NCBI RefSeq assembly: GCF_002078875.1 | Contig: NC_034410.1 | Location: 40,227,532 to 40,291,531 of the forward strand | DNA length: 64,000 bases | DNA from: Numida meleagris | Lineage: Eukaryota > Chordata > Aves > Galliformes > Numididae | Direction of reading: 5' to 3' | Shown here: positions 1 through 11,744 of the stretch, in pieces | Layout: every line of letters starts with the position of its first letter | How positions within the stretch are numbered: position 1 is the stretch's first letter | The notes under the pieces: model-generated | What the model was told of the DNA's origin: nothing | The model's input: only the letters and a program-made list of their open reading frames with translations | Databases searched by the model: none | Made by a program: the position numbers and the translations under genes

Positions 1-1007
1 ACATATCTGCCTGCTCTCAGATAAGTGGGTGGGTTTTTTTTCAGCCACCCTAATGGTTGTTCTCACTCTACTTTGTTACTCTCTTCAATGTTGGTATTAT
101 TTAACATAATGGCAAAAAATAAACAATTACTCTAAGTTGTTCCAGTGTTTCTATGATTACCTATTAAGAGCACCGTCTAAAAACTAGTTAAGACAAAATA
201 ATAACAATCACAGTCAGGAGATTACCCTCAAATAGCAAGAGGGACTAAATTGTTTTGAAACACTAAATTAACACATTAGCAGTCAGTAACAAGATGGATA
301 CAGTAGCGTTCATCAGTTTGTATCATACATTAGTAATTCGTTATGACTCCCTGCTTTTCTGAATTCCTGTTGAGCAATGATTTATCACAAAGCACAATGT
401 GAATATGCAATACAGCAAATCATGATTTATACCTCAACTATACGGCTTACCACAAAGCTTGAGACAATATACTACTATAGTAAGCACTACAGAAGCCAGG
501 ATTCTTTACTGGAACTATGAAAAAAAGAATGTTGGGCTTAAGTACAAACGCTTTTCTTCCCTATTTCTTTGCTCCAGTTGTGAATCTCCAATACCGACTT
601 GGATATTACTTTAAAAGTGAGCAAGAAAATTTAAATTATTCTTACAAAATATACTGTCCACAGTCGATTGCTACTGCAGCTTAACATAGGACCATATAAT
701 AGGAAACATTTCTTCTCTGAAAGAACAGTCAGGCACTGAAATGGGCTGCCCAGGGAGGTGGTTGAGTCACCATCCCTGGAGGTGACTAAGAAACATGTTA
801 GATGTTGTACTAAGGGACATGGTTTAGTGAGGAAATATTGGTGGTAGGTAAATGATTGGACAAGATGATCTTAGAAGTCTTTTCCAACCTTGGTGATTCT
901 ATGATTCTATATTTCAGATATAATTAACCATCCCATATAAATACACATTTCTGTTGATTTGACACTCAACATTAGCTCAAGAAAGAAAATAAAATCACAT
1001 TTCTTAC
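1..1007 (-). other. OSBPL10 intron after the first ORD exon (partial)
   Basis: The intron begins with the GTAAGA donor at 1007 on the coding strand and runs off the left edge. It contains a CR1 fragment (about 697-910). The rest is AT-rich sequence with no recognisable coding or RNA features. Confidence 0.9.
697..910 (+). mobile_element. CR1 LINE 3' fragment
   Basis: The sequence matches the recalled CR1 3' region: TTCTTCTCTGAAAGAACAGT, then ATGGGCTGCCCAGGGAGGTG, GAGTCACCATCCCTGGAGGT, and the CTTTTCCAACCTTGGTGATT / CTATGATTCTAT terminal repeat. It is 5'-truncated to about 210 bases and inserted antisense to OSBPL10. A one-base change and small indels relative to the other copies indicate moderate age. 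It lies about 100 bases beyond the donor of the neighbouring exon. Confidence 0.9.
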
Positions 1008-1491
1008 CTTCACCTACCATAGAAACACCTATTGACATGCCCATAAACTTGCTTTTGGTCCATACGTGAGCGTTCACACACATTTTCTTCTCCTTGCACT
1101 CACAGTAAAAGCAAGATACCGGTGGATGGTGGGACACTTGTTCAGCCACAAACCTCAGCTTGTAGCACGTGGACTGGTCCTGGCCAGACTCCTTGGCAGG
1201 GTCCTTAGAAACCGCAGAGGCACCGTTAGTTCTGAATGGTTTCACTTTATCTTTAGGCACATCCCATGAGCAATGAAACGTTTCACCAATTATAGGGTTA
1301 TAGGGCTTCTTGGCAACCGCTCCCTTTCGGCCTTCATGAAAAGCTGTGAGATAATACTCCACAAAGCAGATAATTCTTTCCTCAGGAGTGGCTCCAGCTG
1401 CAATTGACAAAAACAGGTCTGGATGGGCCATGAAATTTGCATACATCTCCAGCAGGGATCTTTTCTCCAAAATAAATGTTGGAAGCACTAC
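1008..1491 (-). CDS. OSBPL10: OSBPL10 exon, ORD first half with EQVSHHPP fingerprint
   Basis: This 484-base exon has acceptor TGCATACAG|GTAGTG and donor GGTGAAG|GTAAGA. It enters in phase 0 and ends one base into a Gly codon. It encodes [20 protein letters not shown], then the strand [15 protein letters not shown] and the PI4P-contacting run [10 protein letters not shown] (1311-1282). Next come a variable Ser/Lys/Asp-rich loop (about 27 residues after KVKP) and the family fingerprint [10 protein letters not shown] (1143-1114, with the His pair that contacts PI4P phosphate). It ends [20 protein letters not shown]. The key residues of the lipid pocket in this half are intact. The remaining ORD strands and C-terminal part are outside the window. 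Confidence 0.97.
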
Positions 1492-2464
1492 CTGTATGCA
1501 AAGCAGACAAAGGCAGATATGATTTCCCCATGATCATACTACAGTGAGGGGTAGGGGGGGAGAACAGTTAATACAGCTGCAATTCTGGCTTAGCCAAGTT
1601 TCAGGATAGTGTATTTTCCTCCCCTCTGTAACAGCAATTTCCTTTTCTTTGCAGTGTAAATAATGAGCAAAGGAAAAAAAGCAGCAGCCTTGATAGCTGC
1701 ACCAGCTGCTTCCTATTTCATTATGATTCTCAACAGTAGCTCGTGCAACAGGGATGTGCTGTTCCGATCACATGGAAATTTTCCTTTTCCTCTCCTCTCA
1801 GTTAATAAACAAACCATTGTTCTCATTGTTCTCCTAGTTTACAAGGCAGAAAAAAAAACATACTTTGATGTAAACTGATTTAGTTCTAACATCAACAGAC
1901 CCAACAGATTATGACCCCCCAAAAAGCAAACCTTCCCAAGCCATTAGAAGATGGGTATCATACATAAACATACACGTACTAATCTAAGTGATGGAGAGTA
2001 TAACGTGTACAGCAATCCAGTATCTCAAGAACCTGGGCTCTCAGTTTCAGACCCAGGTCCTGGACCACCCACCATGCATGAGTATGTAACTCTGTCACCT
2101 ACCAGTCCCTCCAAACCAAGCCAACGAGATCCAACCCAAGACAAATCTTGGGTGTGTTTCCAAGGATAAAATCACAACAAGGGCCCTTCCCAAGAGGCTA
2201 TAGGCAGAAAAATGCTTCAGGTTGGACTACCTCAGCCATACCCTGTCACTGTATCTCCCTGACCTTCCCACTCCATTCTCCAGTCACCCTGGGGCATGTG
2301 GCACTCCTCTTCCTTTTCATCCCCCACCACAGGACCACAGGGAGCCACTGCATGCTTTTACCTTATTTCACGCAAGTTGAAACAAATAAAAAGTGCACAA
2401 GCTGTTACATCAGTGTCCTGGGACAAGAGAGGCCCATGGGGCCTAGAGGGATGCTGGGACTGAG

Positions 2465-2945
2465 CGCAAGTCAGGCTGCACGGCAGGCATCCGCCCCGAG
2501 TGAATTGGAATCTCGAGTGGCTCATCTGGCAGCGCAGATGTCACCAAAGCCCCCCACTCGGGAATAACGCTTTGTTAGAAGTTTTCAATAAAACACCTTG
2601 GAGTGACCTCAAATAATTTCTTTCTCCCCATTCCTTTGCGTTCTCTCCTCCCCCTGCCCTCCATACCTTGTGCAGGGGAGCTCAGAGCTCACTGCTGTGC
2701 AGCCAGCAAGGGATTTTTGGCACAGATATCCCCCTGGAGTCAAATGGCTCGGTGATGCCAGTTACAGAAAAACTATTGTTCTCTATTAAAGCAGCTCTCC
2801 TGCTTCCCTCTTCCAGCTCCCTTCCTTTTCCTCTTTAACTCTCCTCCACGTTTACTTGCTCCCTTTCCCGAAAGGGAGGGTTATTTAGAGCACACAGGGA
2901 ATCGCTTTTCAAACAGATACATTTGCTCTGCCCTTTTGTGTCGTC
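2465..2945. other. CpG- and palindrome-enriched intronic island
   Basis: CpG density is well above the flanks (about 14 in 480 bases). An outer inverted repeat CCCGAGTG (2495-2502) / CACTCGGG (2555-2562) encloses an inner one, CATCTG (2523-2528) / CAGATG (2535-2540). A further inverted repeat, CCCTTTC (2861-2867) / GAAAGGG (2870-2876), lies to the right. It could be a regulatory element, a decayed repeat or a structured RNA; the sequence does not decide. Confidence 0.35.
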
Positions 2946-3195
2946 ATATTATCCTACATAGAATCAAAGCCCAGTTCAGACCTATGAATCCCAAGGATAA
3001 TGGAACAGAAGCCATCAAACTTTTATTCATGGCTTAGTTCTTTCTAAAGAAAACTTGCAAGTGTGAAAAGAATTCTCATCATTCTGGCCCAAACAGTCTT
3101 AATTCCTTCACAGTAAGTCATCATACCCCAGGCACAAAACAAAACGAGATCACGGCTCCATTTGGTAACACCCATGCTCATTTTCTCTCTCCTTC

Positions 3196-3225
3196 TGTGT
3201 GCGTGTGTGTGTGTGTGTGTGTGTA
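3196..3225. repeat. (GT)n microsatellite
   Basis: About 30 bases of near-perfect GT dinucleotide with one GC interruption lie in intron sequence. Confidence 0.95.
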
Positions 3226-6200
3226 TAAATAATACAGTCATTGTTAGGCTAATATTTCTACAAGTTTAGACATAAATCAAGTGAAGCTCCCTCTGTAATA
3301 TTCCTCAGACTCCATAACACTTGAGGACTCTACACAGTTTCTATTACTAAACTAATGAGGCCCCAAAAGATGCCAAGACCTTAATTTTACACTATTCGTG
3401 GCGATCTACGGAGTGCCAATTGCCGTCCTCAGTTCCCTGTGGTCGTGTGATGGGTGGAGGAGTGGCTGAGGAAATTGCTTTTTAAAGGTGAAAGTTAAAA
3501 TTTGGAAGTAGAAAGAGAGGAGATTCTCTTACAGTATTTTTAGCTCTTGAAACAATTCCCTCTTCCTTGCAACATTCTCATTCTGACCAAATATTCACTT
3601 TCTGATATCATCTTTAAAAATGCAATTCAGCATTAGTGACCTCAATACAGAATCTCATTTTAATATGAATCGTACACTCAAAGAGACCATGGTATCCAAA
3701 GGGGAAACTGTCAGTAACACAGAAAAAGCCTGCCACTGGTGTCTAGAGGTGCTAGCAGTGGCTATCATGAGTTCACTGTACAGAATAGAAAGGGGAGGGA
3801 AACTTATCTAAATAAAAAGCACTGTATCTCTCTTCATGTCCAAGTGGCTAACTGTAAGAGTGACCTTCATTAGCACAAATGGAGAAGGAAAGGAAGCGAT
3901 GTGCCATGCTTAAGATTACGCAAATTTGATGATATAACATTAAGACTGCCGTGGTTTCATCTGGTTGGCTTGACTGTGGATACATAGCCCCCATGCCCAC
4001 TCTCTCAGGCAGCAGCTGCTTTGCACCTATACACTTAACATGGCGATGCCAGCACAGCCACTGAAGAGACATTATGAAAAACTGGGCATTTTTATTATTC
4101 ACTTTCAACAATCAATTCAAAATTTGAACTCCAGCTCACATGATCTTGCTTCAAAAGCCCCAGCTACAACGGAAAATACAGCCTTAACTGTAGCAGGTAA
4201 GGATCCTTTGCAAAACAGAGTAATTGAAATGTTTCCTCAAAAGGAGGCAGAAGTGCATATGAAAACTGAGTTTCAAAGCTCCAGTACTTTAAAAAATGTC
4301 TAGAAAACACCGTCTCTTACTAAATAATCTCATGGTCTGGAATTTCCAGTACACAGCACCACCCCCCTCTAACAGATTCAGACAATCACACCAGGATTTT
4401 TTTTGTTTGTTTGTAACTCATCCCTTCTTGATTTCCTCAGAAATAAGCCAAATAGAAACAAACAAGTCTGGAAGGTATACAGCATTTTTCTTGCCAGCAC
4501 AGGACTGCCGTGCACTTCCGCTAGTTCTCTGCCTTCCAAAGGAAGGTGTTTTTGGACTCTTCTGCAGCCAAACAGAACTCAGTCTAGAAAAATACAATTA
4601 CTATATACATTCTTTGTATTGTTTTTGGACTACATCAGTGGCTTTTTTTGCTCTTTTTTTTAATTACGTTAAAGGTCAACACTATCTCATATTTTCCTCT
4701 GAGGAAAAGCTGTCATGACAACTAAATGGACAGCGGAATCTCTCCAGAATAAACATCAAATTGCCAAAGTCTGAAGCAAAGAATCTCCTGGTGGCACACT
4801 AAAATGTTAGAATAATCTCCATTCTTAGTCTCTCCATGAAAAGCAAATAGTTTAATGGGCAACCTTCCCTCTTCCTTGAGGTTAAGAAGAGGATATAGGT
4901 TCAGAACTTGATCACAATTTCCTAGGTTTGAATTCTCCTGTACTTAATTAGATCTGAATGCAACTGAAAAAAGTACACCATAACTTCCAAAAAATAAAGA
5001 TACTGATCACCATTTCTATTATTTACTGTGAGGCAAGAGATGGGTATCAGCACTGTAACCCACTTTTTCTGAAACCTGATCAGCATACCCCATGATGAGA
5101 TTTTCACTACCTTCAAGGGACAAGAGCCTTCTACTGTCATCTGTGTCATTGTAGGATTAAAATAAGGGTCTTTTCCACCCACTAGTGTTTTTAATTACAG
5201 TATGAATTTACCTTCAATTTTAAAACTTAAGATGCCGTGAACAAACTGCAATGCTAATTTACAAGAGGCTGACAGGCTGCAGAACTACTGGTAGCGCTCC
5301 TACTCTGAATGGCAGCCCCTTATTTTTCACTACAGTTGTGATGCATAGGGAAGGTAAGGGAATGAGGGGAGCGATCACCCATCTGTACAAACTTAGCATT
5401 GATTTCAATCCATCAGATGCCATTTGCCAACACAGTTATTAGGCTAGCAGAGATTTCTGGTACTATTTTTTATTTTTAAAAAGTCCAAACAATAAACAAT
5501 TTAGAAGTGCAGCAGGTTGGGTTTTTTTTGCTGTTTTTTCTATCTTTTTTCTTCTCCTCCCCACCAATGCCAATTTTAAGCAAAGTGTAAAGTCTGAAAC
5601 CAGTCCAAGGCATCAGTGCTGTGTTGTATTCTGCCACCACAAACTGCTCCTCCAGCTCTCCAGCAGCTGCTGAAGTCCATTTAGCCACCACAGGGCTTAG
5701 TCTGTTTTAGCAAATCCCCATGCAGATTTGATTCTTCATTGTGGGGTTTTTATTTCGTAGCATTTTTTTTATTTTTATTTTTTTTACTGTTTAATTCTTC
5801 ATTAAAAAGCATAGCAGCATGACACGTTTCAAAAGTGAAACACCTCTACAGTGCTAAATGTGGCTATTATCACTGTAGGAGAGTCGCGTCACTGCAGGCA
5901 AGGCCAACACTAACGTAATGTTATTTCCTCTGATACGATACAAGAAGATAATGATTACGCATCCAGAACCAAAAGTCAGCAAGGGCTCAGAAGAGCCGTT
6001 TGTTCACAAGTATCTCATCCTACAGTCCTTAGCTCATAAAAGGAACTAAAGAAACAACCCTAGGGAAGAAGGCAGAGGAAAATGCAAACATATAAAAATA
6101 CCTTCTGATGTTAGAAACTACTGTGTCACAAGCGCTTCCAGCAGAAGCTGACTAGCACCAAGGCTATCTGAAATCTGACTTTCACAGGAATAATGAGCAG

Positions 6201-7785
6201 TAAGCGGTACAGCCAACAAACTGAGCTTTATTGTCACACGTCTGTGGCCCTGAGGGCCTCATGTCAGTAAGCAAAGTTAATAAAAAACAACAAAAAAAAA
6301 GCAGCCAGCTGTCCTGCAGTTTTTTATTTTAATCCTTAAAATGGTCAGAAAAGTTATGTGCACATGTGGCACGTCTCATCGATACTCATCATATGTGTAG
6401 TCATGCATCACACACACACGAGAGAGATCTAACTCTGCCATATGCCTGTTCTTTTCAGGTTGTACGCATTATATACACATTCATGCACGCTAATGTTCTG
6501 CCATAGCACAGATCTGATGATATTCATTGCTACCCTCAAAAACTATGCTCTAAGAACATTGTATATGAAATAGGTTATCATATTCATTTACCTTCCTACT
6601 TTTCATATACATGTCTACATCTACAGAAATTTATTTACATTAATTCTGCATCTGGGATTTTTGCCTCATGACAAAAAGATGACACTAGAAATCAGAAAGA
6701 AAAGCCTTATTCGTTAAGGAAGACAGAATGTTTTAAAGCACACAAAACTAACAGATAAGCAATCTTAGTCTAGTTTAAACATCACAGACTCAGACAGCCG
6801 TAGCCAACCAAGAAAGAAAAGAGGGAGAGCTATTAATGATTGAAGAATGACAGAGAAACAAAACAAAAATGAACTGCACATAATGCCGGACATACCAAGA
6901 AGTGACAAGTATAAATTATGCACAAATTAAATGAAGAAACATTTGTTCTCTTCAGAGCAAAACATTAACTTCCGCATAGCTATTCAATAGCTATACTTAG
7001 CAAGAGATCATGGGATTGCTCAGTCTTAAAAATGCAAGTATTTTTAAATAGTGTCAATTGTTCTAGAGGAAGCAGAGAAGACTACATTGAGCAAGTCTTA
7101 CTTTGTACAAAATAGTAAAAATAGATTTTAATACGTAAGATTAAAAGGAAAGCAGATGCAACAGTTCAAAACACCCAAACGCCCGTGAAAATAATCCTCT
7201 GCGTAGCTACTTCATAGCTACTTATGGGAAATCTCTCAGTTACCATAACCTCTCTGTTCACATCTGTATGGATAAGCTTGTAACAATACTGGTTCCAGAA
7301 CCAGGAGGGTGTACAGAATGTCAAACTGCTGAGCTGCTTAGCACAGACATGCACTATGATACACTGACAGTGTCCTGTTTACCATTACTTTTTTCTTTTT
7401 TCTTTTTTAATTAATTGAAGCTGCCAAGTAATTAAAAGGGATTCATTTCACAAAGCGGTAACTCAAGCACAAATCTCCATCACCCATAAAATTGATACTA
7501 TGGTTCCTCACACGTTTGATGCACTCTGACTTAGTATACATGTGGGATATGAACACAACATGAACAAACAAAGATTTGCAAAAAATAAGATGAGTTTCCA
7601 AATCCCTTTCTTTTTTTTTCTTCCCCCTGTGCCTGTTGTAGTCACTTCATGTGAAAGCCTGCCTAGCAGACTACAGGAGTCCATAGTTGTCCAGAACCAC
7701 GTTTTTATGAAGAGACAAACTTCTTCATCTATAGGGTTAAACACACATGCATACAAACATATTAGGAAAAAGATAGTGCCCATAC

Positions 7786-7932
7786 CCTGGTAAGGTCCAT
7801 GCCAAGTTTGAGCTGAGAGATGAGATGGAGAATTACACTACGTTGATCATCCATGACTCCTAAATCTTCCTCTTCATTATCTTCTGTATCTGTCGCTTCA
7901 TCTTCAACTAGGATCAACTCAGATGCTGAATG
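7786..7932 (-). CDS. OSBPL10: OSBPL10 exon, acidic linker and ORD entry
   Basis: This exon is 147 bases, 49 codons, phase 0 at both ends. The acceptor is TTTCATTTCAG|CAT and the donor ACCAGG|GTATGG. The first half is strongly acidic ([15 protein letters not shown]). The second half, [19 protein letters not shown], is the start of the ORD, the part that forms the lid and entrance over the lipid pocket in ORPs. A second AG lies 7 bases into the exon (CATTCAG|); using it would shift the frame, so the first acceptor was kept. The exon is also the first downstream acceptor for the proposed alternative first exon ending at 9557, with which it is in phase. Confidence 0.95.
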
Positions 7933-9556
7933 CTGAAATGAAAAGAAACATCACCATCTGGACAAAAATATCTTTTTTTTCTCCACTACATATGCTTAAA
8001 ACAGAGCTGTTCGAGGCAACAAAAGACAAGCTGTTAAAAAAGAAAAGTACAAATAAAAAGCCAGTGATGGGTTCACAGAGTATTTTGATCCTTTCCTCTG
8101 AACACCAGTATTAAGTATCAAATGCTAATTTACACATTATATTCTTATATATATTGCAGTGATGTCAGGCAAAAAAATAATTTAAAAAAAATTACGGCAT
8201 GTTAAAGTAACAGCTATTTAATAAATAGAAGTACACAACTGCAAGTAAGTCTTCAGGAGTTTGTTTCATATACATTTTCAGCACATATTCATGTAGCTCA
8301 CCCAGACGTTGCATGACCAGATTGCACACTTCCTTTTCCCCCTCCAAGTTCTAAAGTCAGATATCTAAGTAAGCCTCAAATAGAATGTTAACCAGTGCTC
8401 ATTGACCACTACAGTCCAGACTATTAACTGAAAGAGATAAAGAAACTATAAACATCTTTGGGGAAGAAGAAAAAGAGAAAGAGAGAGATGACGGGGTAAG
8501 GCAATGCCATAAATCTTAATGACATTTGCAACATTACGCTGCTTCCCAGTGTAAGAATGGCAATGCTGCCCATTTTCCAGACACACTAGCTGAAGATTAA
8601 GAGACATCACGCCATCTCCCTTCAAGAGGAATTTGATAGCATATAGGGAAATCATGAGATTTGTGACATTTTATTTCCCTCTGAGTTTTACAATATATTA
8701 ACAGCACTAATCCAAACAGGTGGTAGTAGTTTTGTTCAGCCCACTGAAACCACTTTGCAAGCCTTCCAGATCTGTTTTTTTTTTTTAATGAAAGTCAGGT
8801 TACATAGCTGAAAAATTTACAGCCCAGAATTTCATTATTCCCCAAGGAGCCCATGCTGTAAATGAGCCAACACCATCCGCAGAAGTTAGCATTCCTTCAT
8901 GCTAAACAGCACATTCCCGCAGAAACAGAGAGCTTGCTGCGTAAAATGAGAACATTTTCAGTTCACTGAAAGTCTTTGCAAGTCAAAGTTTCGTTAAAAA
9001 AAGCTGATGCTCAGAATTAGGTTTCAAAGGAAGTACTTCTGAATACCACTTTAGAGACCCCGCAGGTGAGCAGCTTGTGTAAGGATAATGTTGCTGAAAT
9101 TTAGTTGCTGCACCTTCTCAAGGTTTTAATTAAGCTCTTTCCACTTTTTTTTTTCTTTTTAATTAAATACATGTTAGGTAACTAGTTCCAAAAGAATATC
9201 TATTTGGTGAGATCCAAGGACAACTGAAAGACACTCCGTAATTACTTTAAGACAGTAGAACACATAGCTTACGTAAAACAGGATCTGGTGAGCTGTAACC
9301 TCAACAGCTTAAAGCTTTTCAAAAGAACAAAACTACACTTTCCTCTTCCCACTCCCTCAGAAAATAAAAGGACAGAACAATAATCCCTTTCCTCCCAAAG
9401 CCCACGGCAGCTGATGCCTTATTGACAAGTTCAATCAACATAAACCTGACAACCTCACACAAAATTATCAGTCAGGGAGACATAAAACACCGAAGCCCGG
9501 CTCTGATGTCAAGGCGACATTTCATTTGGAGGGGCTGTGGAAAAAGCAGAACTTAC

Positions 9557-9652
9557 AGCAGGCGTTTCCACAGGAGTTTTCCCTTTGATCCAGCTTGACC
9601 TCATTGAGAGCACTGAGCAACTGGGTAAGCACCGCTTCTTCGTTACTGCCAT
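9557..9652 (-). CDS. OSBPL10: Candidate alternative first coding exon (short ORP10)
   Basis: An ATG at 9652-9650 opens 32 codons (MAVTKKRCLPSCSVLS ... GKTPVETPA) and ends in phase 0 at a perfect donor, GCCTGCT|GTAAGTT. The next acceptor downstream, exon 7932-7786, is also phase 0, so the reading frame would run directly into the acidic linker and ORD. The product would lack the PH and helical segments. Short, PH-less forms from internal promoters are known for other ORPs (for example ORP1S, ORP4S, ORP9S). The start context is mediocre (T at -3, G at +4). The upstream DNA is CpG-enriched and carries clustered promoter-type sites. This is inferred from sequence only. Confidence 0.42.
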
Positions 9653-9740
9653 GAAACAAGCTCGCGGCAAACAAGCTCCAGCAGGAATTAATAGTGCTGG
9701 GAAAAAGCAAGGGAACCTCCCTCCTCACTCCCACCCCCTC

Positions 9741-9759
9741 TTTTTTTTTTTTTTTTTTT
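9741..9759. repeat. Poly(T) tract, 19 bases
   Basis: An uninterrupted T19 (A19 on the coding strand) lies between the clustered regulatory sites and the candidate alternative first exon. Confidence 0.95.
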
Positions 9760-11744
9760 GGCTATCCAGTGAGTTTGAGTGTGTGCGCCGGACGTCAATC
9801 TGCTCCGTGCACTGTGAGTCATGTGACATTGGGATCAGTGAGCTTAACTGCAAGCAGCTCCATTTGGGAGAACACTGCTGCTGTTTCCCAAAGGACATCT
9901 CACTGGGCTGCCCTCCAGGTTTGGGCTGGGGGGGGGGTGTAAATGACGGAGGGAGAGAGAAAGCACTCACAAGTAACAGCCAGCATCAGAAAATAAAAGA
10001 GCTACACATCAACCAGTTAAAAGACTAAATAATATATAATTTTCTTTTGCTCCTGAAGGCTGCACACTCAGCCAGAGACAGAAACACTTCTTCCTTGCCT
10101 GCTAAAACAGGTATTTAGTTTTCCATGCCTTTCAAAGCGCTGCTAGCAAAATGCCAACTGCCTCCCATTGCTCCTGGACAAAATGAACACAGTGGGTGGG
10201 AGCAGCTCTAGAAACAGCTTAGGTGTTCAGGGAAGAAGTGTTTGCATTGTTTCAAATGAAAGACTTCCTGCTCCTTAGGGAGGATAATAACTACAATGTA
10301 ATACTGGGATCAAGCGTCTTTAATGACCATTCCACAATAAGGTCTGTATTTTTCATTATCTTAACTATTTTAATAGCACACGTAAAGGACACTGAAAATC
10401 CTCTAACTACTCCTCCTTCTGCTACTAGAGTTTTCAGTGCAATAGTGATCTTCAGTGCATGCAGAATGACATCACTTCTCTCTTTCCTCACTTTCCAAGA
10501 AAATTACAACACAGGTAGCAGTCTACTACTTATGTCATCAGACCTGAATAGCCATTGTCAGTAGCAATATCCTGTGTGTGTTTTCTTCTCTTCCCATTTG
10601 CTGTTCCCTGTAATTAATGAATTATCTTTTAAGTGTGAGGAAAACAGATTTCTCTTTCAAGAAATGCAAACTTCCTTGAAAACAAACCAACAAACAAAAA
10701 ATCCACCATGTAAGTACAATATACAGTGTGTGTACATACAGCCACAAAATACAATGCTATAAATGCCACAAAACACGAAAGGTAATGCATCTTCAAAATG
10801 TCATTAAAGTGTCATCAAGTCTTTATTTCTTTGAACACAAAATAGTTACAGTTTAGTACAAACCTATACGTAAGCATGCAGTAAAATGTAAGGGATTACA
10901 CTGACCGATTATCCTTTAATGGCAGCTTTTCTGAAGTATTAGACAGACACGTAAATGATTTTTCCCCATTAAATATAATTGCATAGCTGAGCTAGGAAAG
11001 CAGTGATTTGCTTCATTTCTGAGTGGTTGGGGCACAAAATAAAAGCTTTGTAGCTGTGCAGCTCAGCCTGGGAATGAACAGCAGAGAGAGATGGATGCTG
11101 ACCCTGAGAATCAAACACAGAACCAGTTACAAACAACACCAAGGCACCTCTATTTACAATCAGTGTTTGTTTTCAGCACTGGTCCTAACTACCAAGATTT
11201 TTCAGAAAACTACAGATAATTTCTAGAAAACCCTTTGAAGCTTACTACTTTAGACTTTAAAAGCAGAAAACACGCTCTGGAAGAGATCTATTTTAAACAA
11301 GTTACTTCATTAGAACTGGGATCAATTAATTTAGGAAGGTCATCTGCTGGGTAAGAAACTCATGTTCAAGTCAGAAGTCTTGGGAAAACATTTTTTTTTT
11401 TTTTTTAAGACAAAATCTGTAGAAGAAACTGCTTCTGAAAGAAACATTGTATTTAAAAACATTCTTTTGGAAAAAGACACTTCTACAAACTTGGGACAGA
11501 ATCAATTAGAAGCAACGTTTCTGTCAAAGGGCAAAACTTCTGTTCTCCCAAAGACCACTTCACACATTTCAATTTTTCAAATTGTAGCTGTTGTGCTGTT
11601 AATTAATTTTAGATAATTAGTTCAGTTATAAGGTTCAGGGCTCAGTTTCCAACATGTTTCACAAGTCATACCATGTAACAGTAGTGTCAATCACAGCATA
11701 GATCTAGTTAATTTGGAGGAAGGGGGTGTAGAAAAAGGAATATA

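Larger units (their letters stand above)
1492..7785 (-). other. OSBPL10 intron, 6.3 kb
   Basis: The intron lies between the acidic-linker exon and the first ORD exon. It holds a GT microsatellite (3196-3225) and a CpG- and palindrome-rich island (about 2465-2945). There are several T-rich tracts (around 5520, 5765 and 7386). No recognisable transposon or coding sequence was seen in the remainder. A 139-codon open frame on the plus strand ends at 2567 and is treated as uncertain. Confidence 0.85.
9480..9960 (-). promoter_or_regulatory. Putative internal promoter/enhancer of OSBPL10
   Basis: About a dozen CpGs occur in 480 bases, against roughly one per 100-200 bases in surrounding intron. Recognisable sites include CRE-like GACGTCA (9791-9797), AP-1 TGAGTCA (9815-9821) overlapping an M-box/CLEAR-type TCATGTGA (9819-9826), and a KLF/Sp1-like CCCACCCCCTC (9730-9740). 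A homopurine/homopyrimidine run follows (T19 at 9741-9759). These lie 80-180 bases upstream of the ATG of the candidate alternative first exon, where a promoter would be expected. Confidence 0.4.

Noticed and set aside
1008..1491. Assignment to OSBPL11 instead of OSBPL10
   Set aside because: The ORD exon is similar in both paralogues, but the PH exon ([23 protein letters not shown]) and the helical exon ([18 protein letters not shown]) fit ORP10 as recalled and differ from ORP11.
9537..10028. Open frame of 163 codons on the plus strand
   Set aside because: It is interrupted in character by a poly(Phe) run from the T19 tract and has no recognisable domain; the regulatory and alternative-exon reading on the other strand explains the region better.
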